Shown: one piece after another, positions 35,846-47,107 of the stretch
Numbering within the stretch: position 1 is the stretch's first letter
Layout of the letters: each line of letters begins with the position of its first letter
Program-made: the position numbers and the translations under genes
Notes under the pieces: generated by a model
What the model saw: the letters and a program-made list of their open reading frames with translations, nothing else
Database searches by the model: none
What the model was told of the DNA's origin: nothing
NCBI RefSeq assembly: GCF_949987535.1
Contig: NC_080075.1
Span: 4,324,606 to 4,388,605, forward strand
DNA from: Balaenoptera acutorostrata
Lineage: Eukaryota > Chordata > Mammalia > Artiodactyla > Balaenopteridae
Direction: 5' to 3'
DNA: 64,000 nt

Positions 35846-36151
35846 AGAGACCTTCAAGATGGCGGAAGGGTAAGACGTGGAGATCACCTTCCTCCCCACA
35901 AATACATCAGAAATACATCTACATGTGGAGCAACCCCTACAGAACACCTACTGAATGCTGGCAGAAGACATCAGACTCCCCAAAAGCCATGTGGATGACA
36001 AGGTCTTGTTGCTCTGGCCAGTGTCAGGCCTGTGCCTCTGAGGTGGGAGAGCCGAGTTCAGGACATTGGTCCAGCAGAGACCTCCTGGCCCCATGTAATA
36101 TCAAATGGCGAAAGCTCTTACAGAGATTTCCATCTCAATGCTAAGGCCCAG
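35846..36151 (+). mobile_element. L1 5' end (promoter region) with internal deletion
   Basis: It starts 'gagaccttcaagatggcgga' and continues 'gtaagacgtggagatcacct', the very first bases of full-length ungulate/cetacean L1. A YY1-like 'caagatggcgg' lies at 35855-35865. At 35986/35987 it jumps from 'ctccccaaaag' to 'ccatgtggatgac'. As I remember the full-length 5' UTR, the latter lies more than 1 kb downstream. It then runs on through 'gtgcctctgaggtgggagag' and stops near 36151, before ORF1. This copy therefore has an internal deletion and is also truncated at the 3' side. Confidence 0.8.
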
Positions 36152-36385
36152 GAAGGCATTGTGTGACTTTGCTTGCTTCTCCTGGGGCTTCTGTTTTCTA
36201 TTATGGCAAGAATGTGCCCCAGTTAGTTTCTGCCACTTCAGCCCAGGCACTAGAAAAAACTCCTGGAGTAGAACTCTCCTAGCTTACTCCAGAACGGCTA
36301 GCATGAGAACTAACTTACTTTTGTACACCACTACTATTTCAAGGTTTGTTTGTTTTGCAGCATGACTAATATAGTGGCCAAAGTG
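36152..36385 (+). mobile_element. Possible MaLR-like LTR 3' fragment
   Basis: 'ttttgtacaccactactatt', 'tcaaggtttgtttgttttgc' and 'agcatgactaatatagtggc' resemble the 3' end of an ancient LTR. The upstream part is not clearly assigned. Confidence 0.4.
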
Positions 36386-36964
36386 GCCCCTCCTACAATT
36401 TTCCCTTTTATTTTTCTTTCATTGATACGACGAAAATCTGTACATGAAACAAATATAGAAAGCGTGAAGAACCAACCTTAACAACCGCTGTGTTTGTTGT
36501 TTGGCTGCTTCACTTTTCCACTTTTTTCTCTCCTAACCCTCTTCTTTCCTGCAGTATTCAAAAAGAAATCCCAGATATCACATTATTACAACCACCTCCA
36601 ACACGGACTTCAGTATGAATCTCAAAACAAACAAACATTATTTTATTTTATAATTCTTATGCTGCTAGCACATCTAACAAAATAATCATTCTAAAATATT
36701 TTCTAGTGGGACCGCTTGAAGAGTTATGTCTCAGGTTACTTTTAAGTAACTTTTAATGAGAATATTTTCCCTTTCTTCTTATTAATTTGTTTTCCTCTCA
36801 TTAACGTGTTGAAGAAATGGACTCAACTGTACCGTAGAATATGTCACGTTCTAGATTTGGTTAATTGCTACTTCATGGTGACCTTTAACTTGTTTCTGTA
36901 GTCCAGAAATATCAGTGGATTAGAAGTTAGTAGTATAGTTTCACTATACTACTCTTTTATTTAT
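36386..36964. other. AT-rich unique DNA
   Basis: No gene or repeat family recognised between the two L1 fragments. Confidence 0.45.
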
Positions 36965-37569
36965 AAAAAATAAAATGGTTTATTAAACCATTACCAGACT
37001 CATCAAGAAAAAAGAGAGAAGACTCAACAGAATTAGAGATGAAAAAGGACAAGTAACAACTGACACTGCAGAAATACAAAGGATCATGAGTGATTACTAC
37101 AAGCAACTCTATGCCAATAAAATGGACAACCTGCAAGAAATGGACAAATTCGTAGAAAAGCACAACCTTCCACGACTGAATCAGGAAGAAATAGAAAATA
37201 TAAACAGACCAATCACAAGCACTGAAATTGAGACTGGGATTAAAAGTCCTCCAACAATCAAAAGCCCAGTACCAGATAGCTTCATGGGTGAATTCTATCA
37301 AACATGTAGAGAAGAGCTAACACCTATCCTTCTCAAACTCTTCCAAAATATTGCAGAGGGGGGAACACTCCCAAACTCACTCTACGAGGCCACCATCACC
37401 CTGATACCAAAACCAGACAGAGATATCACAGAGAAAGAAAACTACAGGCCAATATCACTGATGAACAAAGATGCAAAAATCCTCAACAAAATAGTAGCAA
37501 GCAGAATCCAACAGGACATTAAATGGATCATACAACATGATCAAGAGAGGTTTATCCCAGGAATGCCTT
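36965..37569 (+). mobile_element. L1 ORF2 internal fragment without 3' end
   Basis: The sequence from 'accattaccagactcatcaa' to 'gtttatcccaggaatgcc' is a sense piece of ungulate L1 ORF2 covering the start of the RT domain. Both ends lie within ORF2, and there is no 3' UTR, poly(A) or TSD. It joins directly to unrelated LTR-like sequence at about 37570. Confidence 0.9.
37086..37569 (+). pseudogene. L1 ORF2 reverse-transcriptase remnant in an open frame
   Basis: About 161 codons of L1 ORF2 remain open, including '[19 protein letters not shown]' and the RT-region '[19 protein letters not shown]'. The frame then runs by chance into the next repeat to 37817, giving 243 codons in total. The catalytic aspartates lie downstream of the break and are missing, so the piece cannot be an active polymerase. 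Confidence 0.85.
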
Positions 37570-37815
37570 CTTGTCCCCACCTGGAACAGGTGCTACCACT
37601 TCCCTCACATCCATTGGCCAAAGCAAGATGCACAGCGGAGGGCAACCAACACCCCTGCAGAGGGACCTTCACTCCTCCCAGGGAAGCCTGGGCAGAGGTG
37701 GGGACTGAGGGAGAAGGCAGGGAGGGAAAACTTATTGAGAAACCATCGATCTCAGGGAATAAGATTCAGAGTTTGATTCTAGGCATGCCCTTCTGTCCAA
37801 CTGTAGGAAGAAAAT
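37570..37815 (-). mobile_element. Possible MaLR/ERVL-type LTR fragment, antisense
   Basis: 'catccattggccaaagcaag', 'ttcactcctcccagggaagc' and 'gcagggagggaaaacttatt' resemble the reversed 5' part of ancient LTRs. Assignment is tentative. Confidence 0.4.
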
Positions 37816-38554
37816 AGACAGTTAACTATAGGAGTCTGGATTCCAATGGAGAGTTTGGGATGGAGAGGGAATTTTTAATGTTTATTTACTATTGCTTTCA
37901 CTGATTTGCCTGGATATTTTTGGTATTAAATATTAAGAAAGCATATTGACAAGACTAATCATGGATATTTTCCAAATCTTGATTAGAAATGTGTAAAGAA
38001 GAGGTTTATATAAAATAGCAGAATTCAGGTAAAACACAAATAGATTTGCAAATAATTTTTCAAGGCTAAATGATTCTGTCAGATGATTTTAACCCTAACT
38101 TATCTTTCTGATTTTCCAAAATAGCGAACTGGCAACCAGCAAAATGCTGGAGAATCGCAGATCCCACAGGACCTAAGGTATCGTGTGGTTTTAACTCCTG
38201 GTCACTTCACTGACTTGACAACATCTGTCAGATAATCATCCAGACTTGGTTGCCTTCTTTCAATGAAGGAAACCAGTGATTTTACAGGGTGTCTCACTTG
38301 ATCTTTGGAGGATTCCCAGGGTTACCAAGCCCTTATTGACATCTCGATTCTGTACTGACCAGCACTGTGGCCTCACTAAGCCTCATTTTTTTTCTTCACT
38401 GGGAATAGAAATACCGTGCTCATGTCCCAGCCCTTAGTGTACAGCAAGAACAATTCCTCTTCCTTGGGTAAGCTGAATCTCTTCAGTATTCTATTGATAT
38501 TACACTCACCAATTGCTGATTGTGGTTTCAGAATTATAGCACAGTGTTTTTACA
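37816..38554. other. Unique DNA
   Basis: No gene or repeat family recognised. Confidence 0.45.
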
Positions 38555-38574
38555 ATAGCCTGAGAATTATTTAT

Positions 38575-38746
38575 CTGGGACTAAGGGGGTCATTCTCGTC
38601 TGTACATTGGAATCACCTGGAAAAAAATATGCAGCCTGGGCCCCATCCCCAGAGAATATAAGTCTCAGAGGTGTCCTGAGTATTGAATTGTTACAAACTC
38701 CTCAAGTGATTCTAAGGTATAGTCAGGTTGAGAACCACTGGTTTAG
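38575..38746 (+). mobile_element. MER5/Charlie-like hAT DNA transposon
   Basis: 'ttggaatcacctggaaaaaa', 'gcctgggccccatccccaga', 'caagtgattctaaggtatag' and the end 'gttgagaaccactggttt' define a nearly complete small hAT element in sense orientation. Confidence 0.75.
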
Positions 38747-39030
38747 GGATGTCAACTATTTAAAGCAGATTAATGATTGTTCTCTTAACCATCATTTCTT
38801 TCTTAGGCTAAAATTTCCTCTTGACTTTAAGTCAAAACAGCTGTTTTCCCAGAGCAGCGAATCCTCAAGCCACATTTGGAGAAAAGGGTTTATTGGAAAA
38901 ATGTAACTGACGATATAAAGGGAATTTCATGGAAATCCAAGGAGAAGCCACCCAGCAGCAGTGGTCTTCTTAAAGGCTAGGCCTGGAGCTTGCTTCCTGA
39001 GTCAGAGCAGTTGGGTCAATGGGCTGCACA
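38747..39030. other. Unique DNA between DNA transposon fossils
   Basis: No gene or repeat family recognised. Confidence 0.4.
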
Positions 39031-39035
39031 CCAGT

Positions 39036-39190
39036 TCACGGGTTCTCAAAGGTCAGCATGCGGCAGAATCATCCTGGGGGTGACAGTTTCAGAGTTTGTG
39101 CCTCAGCGGACCCAGGGCTGAGCCCGAGGATTTGAATTTCTCATAAGACCTGGTGATGTTGCCGCAGCTCACGTGGCGGCCACACTTTGA
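39036..39190 (+). mobile_element. MER5-like hAT DNA transposon fragment
   Basis: 'cgggttctcaaaggtcagca', 'ggcagaatcatcctgggggt' and 'gaggatttgaatttctcata' give the MER5 order with more divergence than its neighbours. Confidence 0.55.
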
Positions 39191-39589
39191 AGACATCGTG
39201 TTGTTGTCTGCTCCTTTTGGACGTCTATGAATTTGCTTCATTTGCCAGTCAGTACTTCTGCCTTCCTACTCCTTCAGTGGTTCTCACACCTGTGTTACTA
39301 CAGCCCTCCAGATGATTCTGTGGCAAGATGCAGCAGGAGAAGCCCTGTGTGTGGGTTTGGTCTGGACACGACTAGACCTCCCTCTTCCTTCAGGGTTTGC
39401 TGTCACCCATCACTGCTGGTGGTTTACATTCCAAAGAAGAAGCTGATTGGCCCAGTCTGTCTTTCACATCATACCATAGGTCACTGGTCACTGGTCAGTT
39501 TGGTTTGTCATATACTCAATCAGCCATAGTATAGGTGAACCATCTCCCTAAAGACTTTGATTCATGAAGTCTGGTGTGCAGCCAGCCTT
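39191..39589. other. Unique DNA
   Basis: A 100-codon frame at 39227-39529 has no recognisable domain. No repeat family assigned, though 39270-39330 resembles a DNA transposon end ('gtggttctcacacctgtgtt'). Confidence 0.4.
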
Positions 39590-39602
39590 AAGAATTATTG
39601 CT

Positions 39603-39870
39603 CTATCAAGGGGGAGGCGGGGGAGGAGAGGGATGGACTGGGAATTTGGGGTTGGTGGATGCAAACTATTACATTTAGAATGGATAAACAACGAGGTGAT
39701 ACTGTATAGCGCAGGGAACTATATCCAATCTCCTGGGATAAACCATAATGGAAAAGAATATTAAAAAAAGAATGTATATATGTGTAAAACTGAGTCACTT
39801 TGCTGTACAGCAGAGATTGGCACAAAACTGTAAATCAACTATACTTCAATTAAAAGATGGAAAAAAAAAA
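39603..39870 (+). mobile_element. 5'-truncated L1 3' end, sense, with TSD
   Basis: It contains 'tagcgcagggaactatatcc', 'actgagtcactttgctgtac', 'gtaaatcaactatacttcaa' and a poly(A) of about 12. The 13-base TSD 'aagaattattgct' is at 39590-39602 and 39871-39883. Only 3' UTR is present. Confidence 0.95.
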
Positions 39871-39889
39871 AAGAATTATTGCTATAAAA

Positions 39890-40068
39890 CAGGTTCTTAA
39901 AGTGGAGTCCTTGGGCCAATAGCAAGACCATCACCTGGGAAGCTGACAGAAATACAAATTCTCAAGCTGTATCCCGGACTTCTAAATTAGAAACTCAGGG
40001 TGGGGCGTGGCGATCTGTGTTCTAACAAACTCTTCAGGGGACACTGTTGTGCCCCGAAGTTGACAATT
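39890..40068 (+). mobile_element. MER5A-like hAT DNA transposon
   Basis: 'caggttcttaaagtggagtc', 'agaccatcacctgggaagct', 'gacagaaatacaaattctca' and 'gaaactcagggtggggcgtg' give a nearly full-length MER5A in sense orientation. Confidence 0.85.
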
Positions 40069-41435
40069 ACTGTTACAGAAGAATCGGACTTCAGGCTCCA
40101 TGACCTCATGTATTACTTTATCTCACGACCAACCACATATACCACGCTGGTGGCAAGATTTATAAAATACTTTAAAAAATATAACATCTTGCCACTAATT
40201 TGCACTTCTCCGAACCTCCACTTTTACAAGCTCTAAGATATCTGCTCCTAAAAGAGATATTTAAAAAGAATAAAGTAGATCTGTCTTTGAGACCGTAGAC
40301 CCCTCCATCACCATGGTTCTCCCCTGTCTATGGCTGAAACCTTATGTAAACAACCTGGCTTCAGTTTATAATTGTGGAATACACCAGGGTCACATTGGCA
40401 ATAAAATACCCCACAACTTCTACGGCAGTGAACATCTGGTATGTAATTTTACATAAACAAATTCTACTTTGATGAAACTTAAACCTTTGAAATTTAAACA
40501 AAATGGTGTTAGGGCCGAATCCCAAAAGAAAAAGAAAGGAATTTGGGTTTCTGTTTTTCCTTTTTTGAAACCCAGGTGCACATTAAAGTTAGTGCCAGGA
40601 CACACGCTTGTGTAATTTGGCTCAAGGGCAGGTTTTCCTGTTTCATGGCACTCGACTGGCTACATCAAAATAACCACAGGCCTCAAGCAGAGCGCAGTAA
40701 GCCCTACACTTCCAATGGGAAAAAGGAACTTGCCCAGGTAACCACCATGCTCAGCGGCCCCATAACCTTCAGCTTGATATCAGTGGAAACATTGAAGGGC
40801 TTTGGATTGAACTTCTAACTCAGCCGCTCAATTCAGGAATCTGGTTCAGGCCCACCCTTAGTTCAGATGCTGTAGAATCAGATGCCAACATGTTACCCTT
40901 CATCTTCTTTATAAAATAACTGAAAAAAAAAAAAGGTGGATATGACCCTCCTATCCATCTCCTATAGTATATGACCTGTAACAATGAAGTTAGGCTATTC
41001 AATTCATGAAAATGCATTTTTTCTGAAACGGGTTATCCTCAGCTATTAAATCTTCATTAAGGAGTGAAGCCTACATTTGCAGATTTAGAACTCAAACTCT
41101 TATGTTTAGTGAACTAGACGGAAGGCATCCAGCAACAGTAGTCGTGTGCCTTTTAATATCATACCCCTAAGTACGTATTTAAGTAGTCACATTGTACCTT
41201 TCAACAATATGTCGGCTCAGCCTCTGTGAATCCAGTAAAATCTCCCAAAGGCTCTTTCAGGGAGTCTCTCCGCTGAGCTTAGTTTTCCCCAGGGTTTGTG
41301 CTGTGCTTCTGTCTGGATCCACATGCTTTTCTTCCTGAGTGATTTCACCCTGAGTGTGTTCCAACTCGAGAACTGTCCCGGCTTCGAAGTGACCTGCTCA
41401 ATCCTGCATCTCTTTTTCATCTGGATTTACCTTAG
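40069..41435. other. Unique DNA
   Basis: No gene recognised. Short A-run at 40921-40934. The frame at 41296-41676 runs on into L2 sequence and is not a gene. Confidence 0.45.
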
Positions 41436-41439
41436 GTAC

Positions 41440-42150
41440 CTCGAGCTTAATGTGTCCAAAGTCGAAGTCAACGTCTTCTTCTCCCTCCTCACCACAGCCC
41501 TGACACTCCCTGCACATTCTCAATGCTGTATCTTAAACTCCCATGGTTACTACTTCTCCTTCCTCCCACTCATGTTCCATATAGCCTCCATTTATGGTCA
41601 CCTATTCTCATCAACTCTATTACAGAATTACCTTTTGAATCTGCCTTTCATATCCATGCTCTATCATCTCACCTAAATTGTTATAATATCCTCATATTTT
41701 TTTCCACCATCTACTCTTTACTCCAACCCATCTCCCACTGTAGTTTCTTAAAATGCAATATGTCCTGATTGTTTCTCTTTTTAAGTCTTCCACTGGAGTT
41801 GCTATTGTGTACAGAATGGAACTGAGTAGCATTGGACATGAGGCCTTTCAGAAGATTACAGTTTGTGTTTACCTTCCTCTCTAGGTAATTAATTTATGCC
41901 CCAGCCTGTACGTCTTACCATCATCAGGATATGCTATGCCCCGCCATGATGCTAAACTCGCTGGTCCCTCTGACTGCAAGGTCCTCCCTTCTTTCTCTGT
42001 TGGCTACTCCTTTTCATCCTTTCACACTAGCCTCAGCTGCCAGGTCGTCTAAGCCTTTCTTGACTCATCCAGAGTAGAACATATTTTTATTTATTCCAGC
42101 ACCTTACACACTCTACCTTGAGACTCTGTGTCACCGATAATTCTAGTGCT
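41440..42150 (+). mobile_element. L2 LINE fragment, sense
   Basis: 'tccaaagtcgaagtcaacgt', 'gtagtttcttaaaatgcaat', 'cctttcacactagcctcagc' and 'taagcctttcttgactcatc' follow the order of the L2 3' half. The whole copy is ancient and non-coding. Confidence 0.65.
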
Positions 42151-42469
42151 CACCCACATTGAGTTTCCCTCTCCTCTCTGGGCACATGGGGTGACTACAC
42201 AGCCCTATCCCCTTGCAGTATTTAGAATTGTGTTACCAGATTTCGCTAAAGGGAAGGGAGCAGAAGTGACAAGGGTCACTTCCAGCACATAAACACACTT
42301 AACTGCCCTCTTTCTCTAGGAGGTCTTGCACCAGAGATGGGAGGGGTTCCTGTTTGACTCTCAGGAGAGAACTTCCTTGCCGACCCATGATGAGTGAGAC
42401 TAAACCTTTGTACTGTTTTAGTTGTATCTTGCCAGATAACAAAAAAACAAGAGCAACTTTTATGACTGA

Positions 42470-42870
42470 TAATTTCTCCTGATTCTGTGGGTTCGCTGGG
42501 ACGTTCATCTGATGCCCTCAGCTGGGCTCCCTCTGGCTGGGCTGGGTGCTCTGTTTCTCTGTCACGTGGTCTCTCTCCACGTGGTTCCCCATCCTCCGCG
42601 GACTTTGTCTAACAAAAGAATGTGGGCTTCCTTACAGCATGAGACTGTTGTTTCAGGAGAGCAAAAGCAGAGGCTGCCAAGCCTCTAAAGAACTGGGTCG
42701 GAAAGCTAGCACTTGCTGTTGGTCAAAGCAAGTCACAAGACCCACCCAGATTCAAGGGGAGGAAAAAGCTTCCACACCTCAATGGGAAGTTCATCCTGGA
42801 AAGACAGGGAGGGGAGGAATAGCTATTTGTCATCTCTGGAAAATAATTAGCACATTGGGTTAAGCCACGG
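42470..42870 (-). mobile_element. MaLR-like LTR, antisense
   Basis: 'gattctgtgggttcgctggg', 'gatgccctcagctgggctcc', 'gtgggcttccttacagcatg', 'agcaagtcacaagacccacc' and 'cagattcaaggggaggaaaa' follow the antisense order of ancient MLT1-type LTRs. Confidence 0.65.
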
Positions 42871-44350
42871 AGATGAGGGGGTTATTTGTTACTGCAGAAG
42901 ATGTTAGCTTTTCCTGGCTAATACATTCTGCTTGTATACCTTTCTTATAAAATAATATGTAGCTTCTCCACAGTAAAGAGAACCATGAAGTCATAGTTCG
43001 CTTAACTTAATCCACAGTTCCCCCAAATAATGGTTGAATCACAGTCAGCAATCCACTAAAAGCGCATTGAGTAAATAAGTGAGTTTTACATATGGCAACA
43101 AGGAAAATATAGTTTGAGAACAATAAATGACAGTATAGAGGTCAGAATACAATGTCCGAGTAACTGGTATAATGATAACACTGTACGTGTTGCCTATTGA
43201 CCAGTGCATTGCTCATATCTAAAATAGGTGCATATATACTATCCTTTTATCCTCTCTGATTTTCTATGAAATATTAACAATTGGATATTATTACAATAAT
43301 TCTGCAAATCAAATACTTGAATCACAGAAAGGAGGAGAGGATATTCAAGATCACACACCGGAGAGTCGCAGATATTAGTCCTGTGACTTAGAATTTGTCT
43401 TCTATCCACACGTGACTCCATTATGACATCGGAATTTGGGAAATTGTTTGAAAGTGAAAAGAAAAGAAATAAGAGGACTATGTAAGGAGAGTGAAGGTCA
43501 AGGCAAAGATTTAAAGGAAGCTAAACATATTCAGAGAAAGATAGCGTTATGCTGTCAAGAAAAATGTGGGTAGGTAACAGATACAATAGATCATCTATTT
43601 AGTTGAAATGGATAAGTGTGTTCAAGAAGAGTGGATACAAATGGAAAACACTCAGAAAAGCCGTCCTGATATGCATCCGTCTATGTACAAAAAGCAAGTG
43701 ACATCGATTACGAATCTTCTCTGGTAAACTAAGCATTTACAAAAAAAGCTGTGTATATATTTTCAAAGAAATAATTCATTCAAAATTAAAAAATAGTCTT
43801 TTGGTTAGTAAGCTTTCTTTCAGGCTCCACTTAATGTTATATTCTCCCTGGAACATATTTTCTCTAGGTATCTTTTCCCTCCCCCTCCCCCTTATTTGTA
43901 TTTTATGGGTAACATCCTCTGGAGCGCTGGTCTTCCTGCCCCAAAGCCACTCCACCAGTAAATGGGTGTCTGTGCGAAGAGCCTGAAACATCACATGCAC
44001 GATATTTTGCCTGTCAGCCCCCCCCCCTCCCTTTGTGCTCTTGCCTTGACTCTGAGGCTGTGTGGAAGATCTGGGGTAGAGGAAGGGGGAAGGGCCCACA
44101 CGGGAGGGGAACACACCTCCCTGCACCCCCTTTGCTGTGCTGGGTTCAGCTCATCCTTTCACCATCTACAGAGGTCTTACTACTACGAGGCCATGGAGCC
44201 GTAAAGTGCATAACAAACATCAGGTGCTGAGGTGGGATCCGTGATACCAAAGAGAAGAAAACAAAGATTCCAGTCTTCAAGGTTTCAAATCAAACCTAGG
44301 GGCAGGACAGGACTGAAGACACAGACACAGAGAATGGACTTGAGGACACA
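42871..44350. other. Unique DNA
   Basis: No gene recognised. The 116-codon frame at 44126-43776 on the minus strand overlaps other open frames on the plus strand and shows no domain. A C-run lies at about 44019-44027. Confidence 0.45.
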
Positions 44351-44354
44351 GGGA

Positions 44355-44634
44355 TGGTGAAGTGTAAGTTGGGAGGAAGTGAGAGAGTAGCACTGACATA
44401 TATACACTACCAAATGTAAAATAGCAAGCTAGTGGGAAGCAGCGGCATAGCACAGGGAGATCAGCTCAGTGCTTTGTGACCACCTAGAGGGGTGGGATAA
44501 GGAGGGTGGGAGGGAGACGCAAGAGGGAGGAGATATGGGGATATATGTATATGTATAGCTGACTCACTTTGTTATACAGCAGAAACTAACACACCATTGT
44601 AAAGCAATTATACTCCAATAAAGATGTTGAAAAA
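44355..44634 (+). mobile_element. 5'-truncated L1 3' end, sense
   Basis: 'gaagtgagagagtagcactg', 'agtgggaagcagcggcatag', 'cacagggagatcagctcagt' and 'gtaaagcaattatactccaa' then AATAAA give a clean young-looking L1 3' UTR. Its sequence mirrors the antisense copies at 20350 and 31962. No TSD was confirmed. Confidence 0.93.
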
Positions 44635-44635
44635 A

Positions 44636-45404
44636 ATGATAAATGGGGCCAGAAACATAAGGAATTTAGTTGCTTGGATTCTATCCTGTATGTATATGAG
44701 AGCCTTAAAGTTTGGTTCTTAATTACTTCAGTGAAAATGAAAGGTAAAGGGGGAGATTCTGTACGTGTATATAAGTGTGTGTGTGTACAAAACCTATAGA
44801 TACATGTATATTTGTGTGTGTATTTGTGGAACACACACATGGTCTTTTATAGTTTTAAAAAGAGAAGAAAACATATCCCTGTTAGGGTAGTTTTTGTCTT
44901 ATTAATCTTTTTTAATCCACTCTGCATTAGAAATAAGTTTTGCTCTAATCAACACTGTCTGGCCAGAGGAATGTTTTAGACTCACTCAATTTGCCTCTAA
45001 GTCTCTAAGATGGTATTGGGAGAAGGTAAACCAATGAGATAAACCCTGACTTCCGTACAAGCGTAAAAATCAGACAGATGTGATTGTTTCAGATAGGAAA
45101 GGTGAGCAAAGAGCAACCTAAATGAGTTTCCTCAGATGATAACTTTTGGAACCCTGATTCATCTACAGAAATGGGACCCAGGATCCCCAAGTGATACTCA
45201 AACAGGGGTCAAGTTACACCACATCCATTGCCAGTCACATCATCCCAGAGAAGAACACCCAGATCCTTAAATCCTCTGCCTTTTGAGAGAACAGAAGGAA
45301 GAGGCAATAGCATCAGCTCTGACTTTTCCCTTTTGTTGTACTCAAGATCTAAATAAATAGACCTCTTTTTCCTATGAATCCAGGAACCAACATCATCACG
45401 TGGT
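44636..45404. other. Unique DNA with short TG repeats
   Basis: Short interrupted TG/TA-rich stretches at 44764-44826. No gene recognised. Confidence 0.5.
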
Positions 45405-45407
45405 CAA

Positions 45408-45462
45408 GTCTCCCCCAGGTGATTTCAATATGCAGCCATCGTTGAGAATCACTGGATTAAGA
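45408..45462 (+). mobile_element. MER5-like 3' end fragment
   Basis: 'tcccccaggtgatttcaata' and 'gttgagaatcactggatta' match the right end of MER5-type elements. Confidence 0.5.
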
Positions 45463-46538
45463 AATGAGCAAAAGCAGAGACCTCAATGAAGTTTGGAGAA
45501 AGAAAGAATGCCAAGATTGGCAAAGCATCAGGAGAGCGGTTCCGTGAAAACCAAAGGAAAAGCCAGTTTCAATAGGCATGAAGTCTTGATTTAAAAAGTC
45601 AGGAAAGAAGTGGAAGCAATTCATCACACGTGGCAATCAATGGGTGAGCTTAACAAGGACAGTTTAGGTGAAGTGATGAGAATAGACATTGCTAGGTTGG
45701 AGAACTCTGTGACAACTGAAAATAAGTATTACTCTTTACAGAATTTTGTGATTTCAAGAGACAACGCATAAAGTAGGAATCAGGCATAAGGGTAATTTTT
45801 CTATTTTTTTCTTGTTGTTTCTTCAGTTTTTCTATTATTTGGCTTTATGGAAGTTTATGTGTACAGTATAATAACATTTTTGTATTTATATATACCCATA
45901 TAACCACAACATATAAAAATAGAGTGTTTCCCATCACACTAGCTGGGACCATAATACCCTTTTCAAATCAATATGCCTAAGAGATATTACATTGATTTCT
46001 ATCATCATTATGGAGTACTTTTACCTATTCTCAATCTTCCCACAACTGGAACCATAAAGTATGTGAGTTTTTCTGTGTGTTATTTCTTTCAGTATTATAC
46101 ATTTGAGATCTATCCATTTTTAGTATATATCAGTACTTACTATTTTTGATCTTATGGGTGACATTCCATTGTCTGACTCTTCCACCCTTTGTTTTGTCCA
46201 CTCAGTAAGACTGTTAATCTATAAATATATAGATATATTTATATAATGCTAGGAAGAAAGTCAGGGGACTTTGCAACTCACTTTGTTTGCTTTCCTTTCC
46301 TTGGGGATCATAGCCCTCCATTCAATGCTGTTAGAGCCTGCAGGATATTCACTCATATATTTTGTCGAGTGTTTATAGTTGTGTAGTGTGAGAGTGGGCT
46401 GGGACCCAACTCCTCTGCTGTGAGCAAAACTGTATCTGTGTTTTATTTTGTTTAATTATGGAAAATACTAGTGGATTCCTATATATTGAAGGAAAGGACA
46501 GTGGGAGGGGGTTTGAGATGTTTTAGAAACACAAACGT
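45463..46538. other. AT-rich unique DNA
   Basis: No gene recognised. 45840-46210 ('acattccattgtctgactct') may be old antisense LINE debris but is too diverged to call. Confidence 0.4.
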
Positions 46539-46668
46539 GGGAATTCCCTGGAGGTCCAGTGGTTAGGACTGGTGACTTTCACTGCTCAGGGCCCGGGTTC
46601 AATCCCTGGTCAGGTAAGATCCTGCAAGCCACATGGCACGGCCAGAAAAACAAAACAACCAAAAAAAC
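46539..46668 (+). mobile_element. CHR-type tRNA-derived SINE (short form)
   Basis: 'gggaattccctggaggtcca', 'gtggttaggactggtgactt', B-box-like 'ggttcaatccc' and a tail of A and C. No convincing TSD was found. Confidence 0.93.
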
Positions 46669-47107
46669 AGAAGAGTGAAGTGATAATGAACTGCATTAAA
46701 GAAGAAATTGTAGAGGGGATAAGTTCTAGGGTTAAGATAAGTAACTGGCTTTGGCTTTCAATAAACCTCTTAAAAGATAAGCAATAAATATGGCCATATT
46801 TAAATTGGGGGATGATATTGATCCTCCCAAATAGCCACTTTTCTGGTTTGTTTGTTTGGTTTTTTTGTTTTGTTTTTAAAATCATGTTTGTGGTCAGATC
46901 ATGTGCTGAGAGTCAGAGGGATAAGGCTGGCATCAGATTATCAATCAATGGCTGTGTGTAAGGGCCACCTTGGTGACTGAAAAGGAGATCAGGGACTGTC
47001 GGAATAAACACAGAACCACAAAGAGAGGTCCACTAAGGTTGGAAATGAGACATTTGTGTCAGTGATATGAGCAGCTTCTTTATTTTTAGGTTCACATTCA
47101 TAGTCAG
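46669..47107. other. Unique DNA
   Basis: No gene recognised. A T/G-rich patch lies at 46848-46878. Confidence 0.5.

Noticed and set aside
37086..37817. 243-codon open frame as an intact gene
   Set aside because: The first two thirds are L1 ORF2 and the rest is read-through into another repeat.
41296..41676. 126-codon open frame, partly hydrophobic, as a membrane protein
   Set aside because: Its second half is L2 repeat sequence on the sense strand. Hydrophobicity follows from T-rich DNA.
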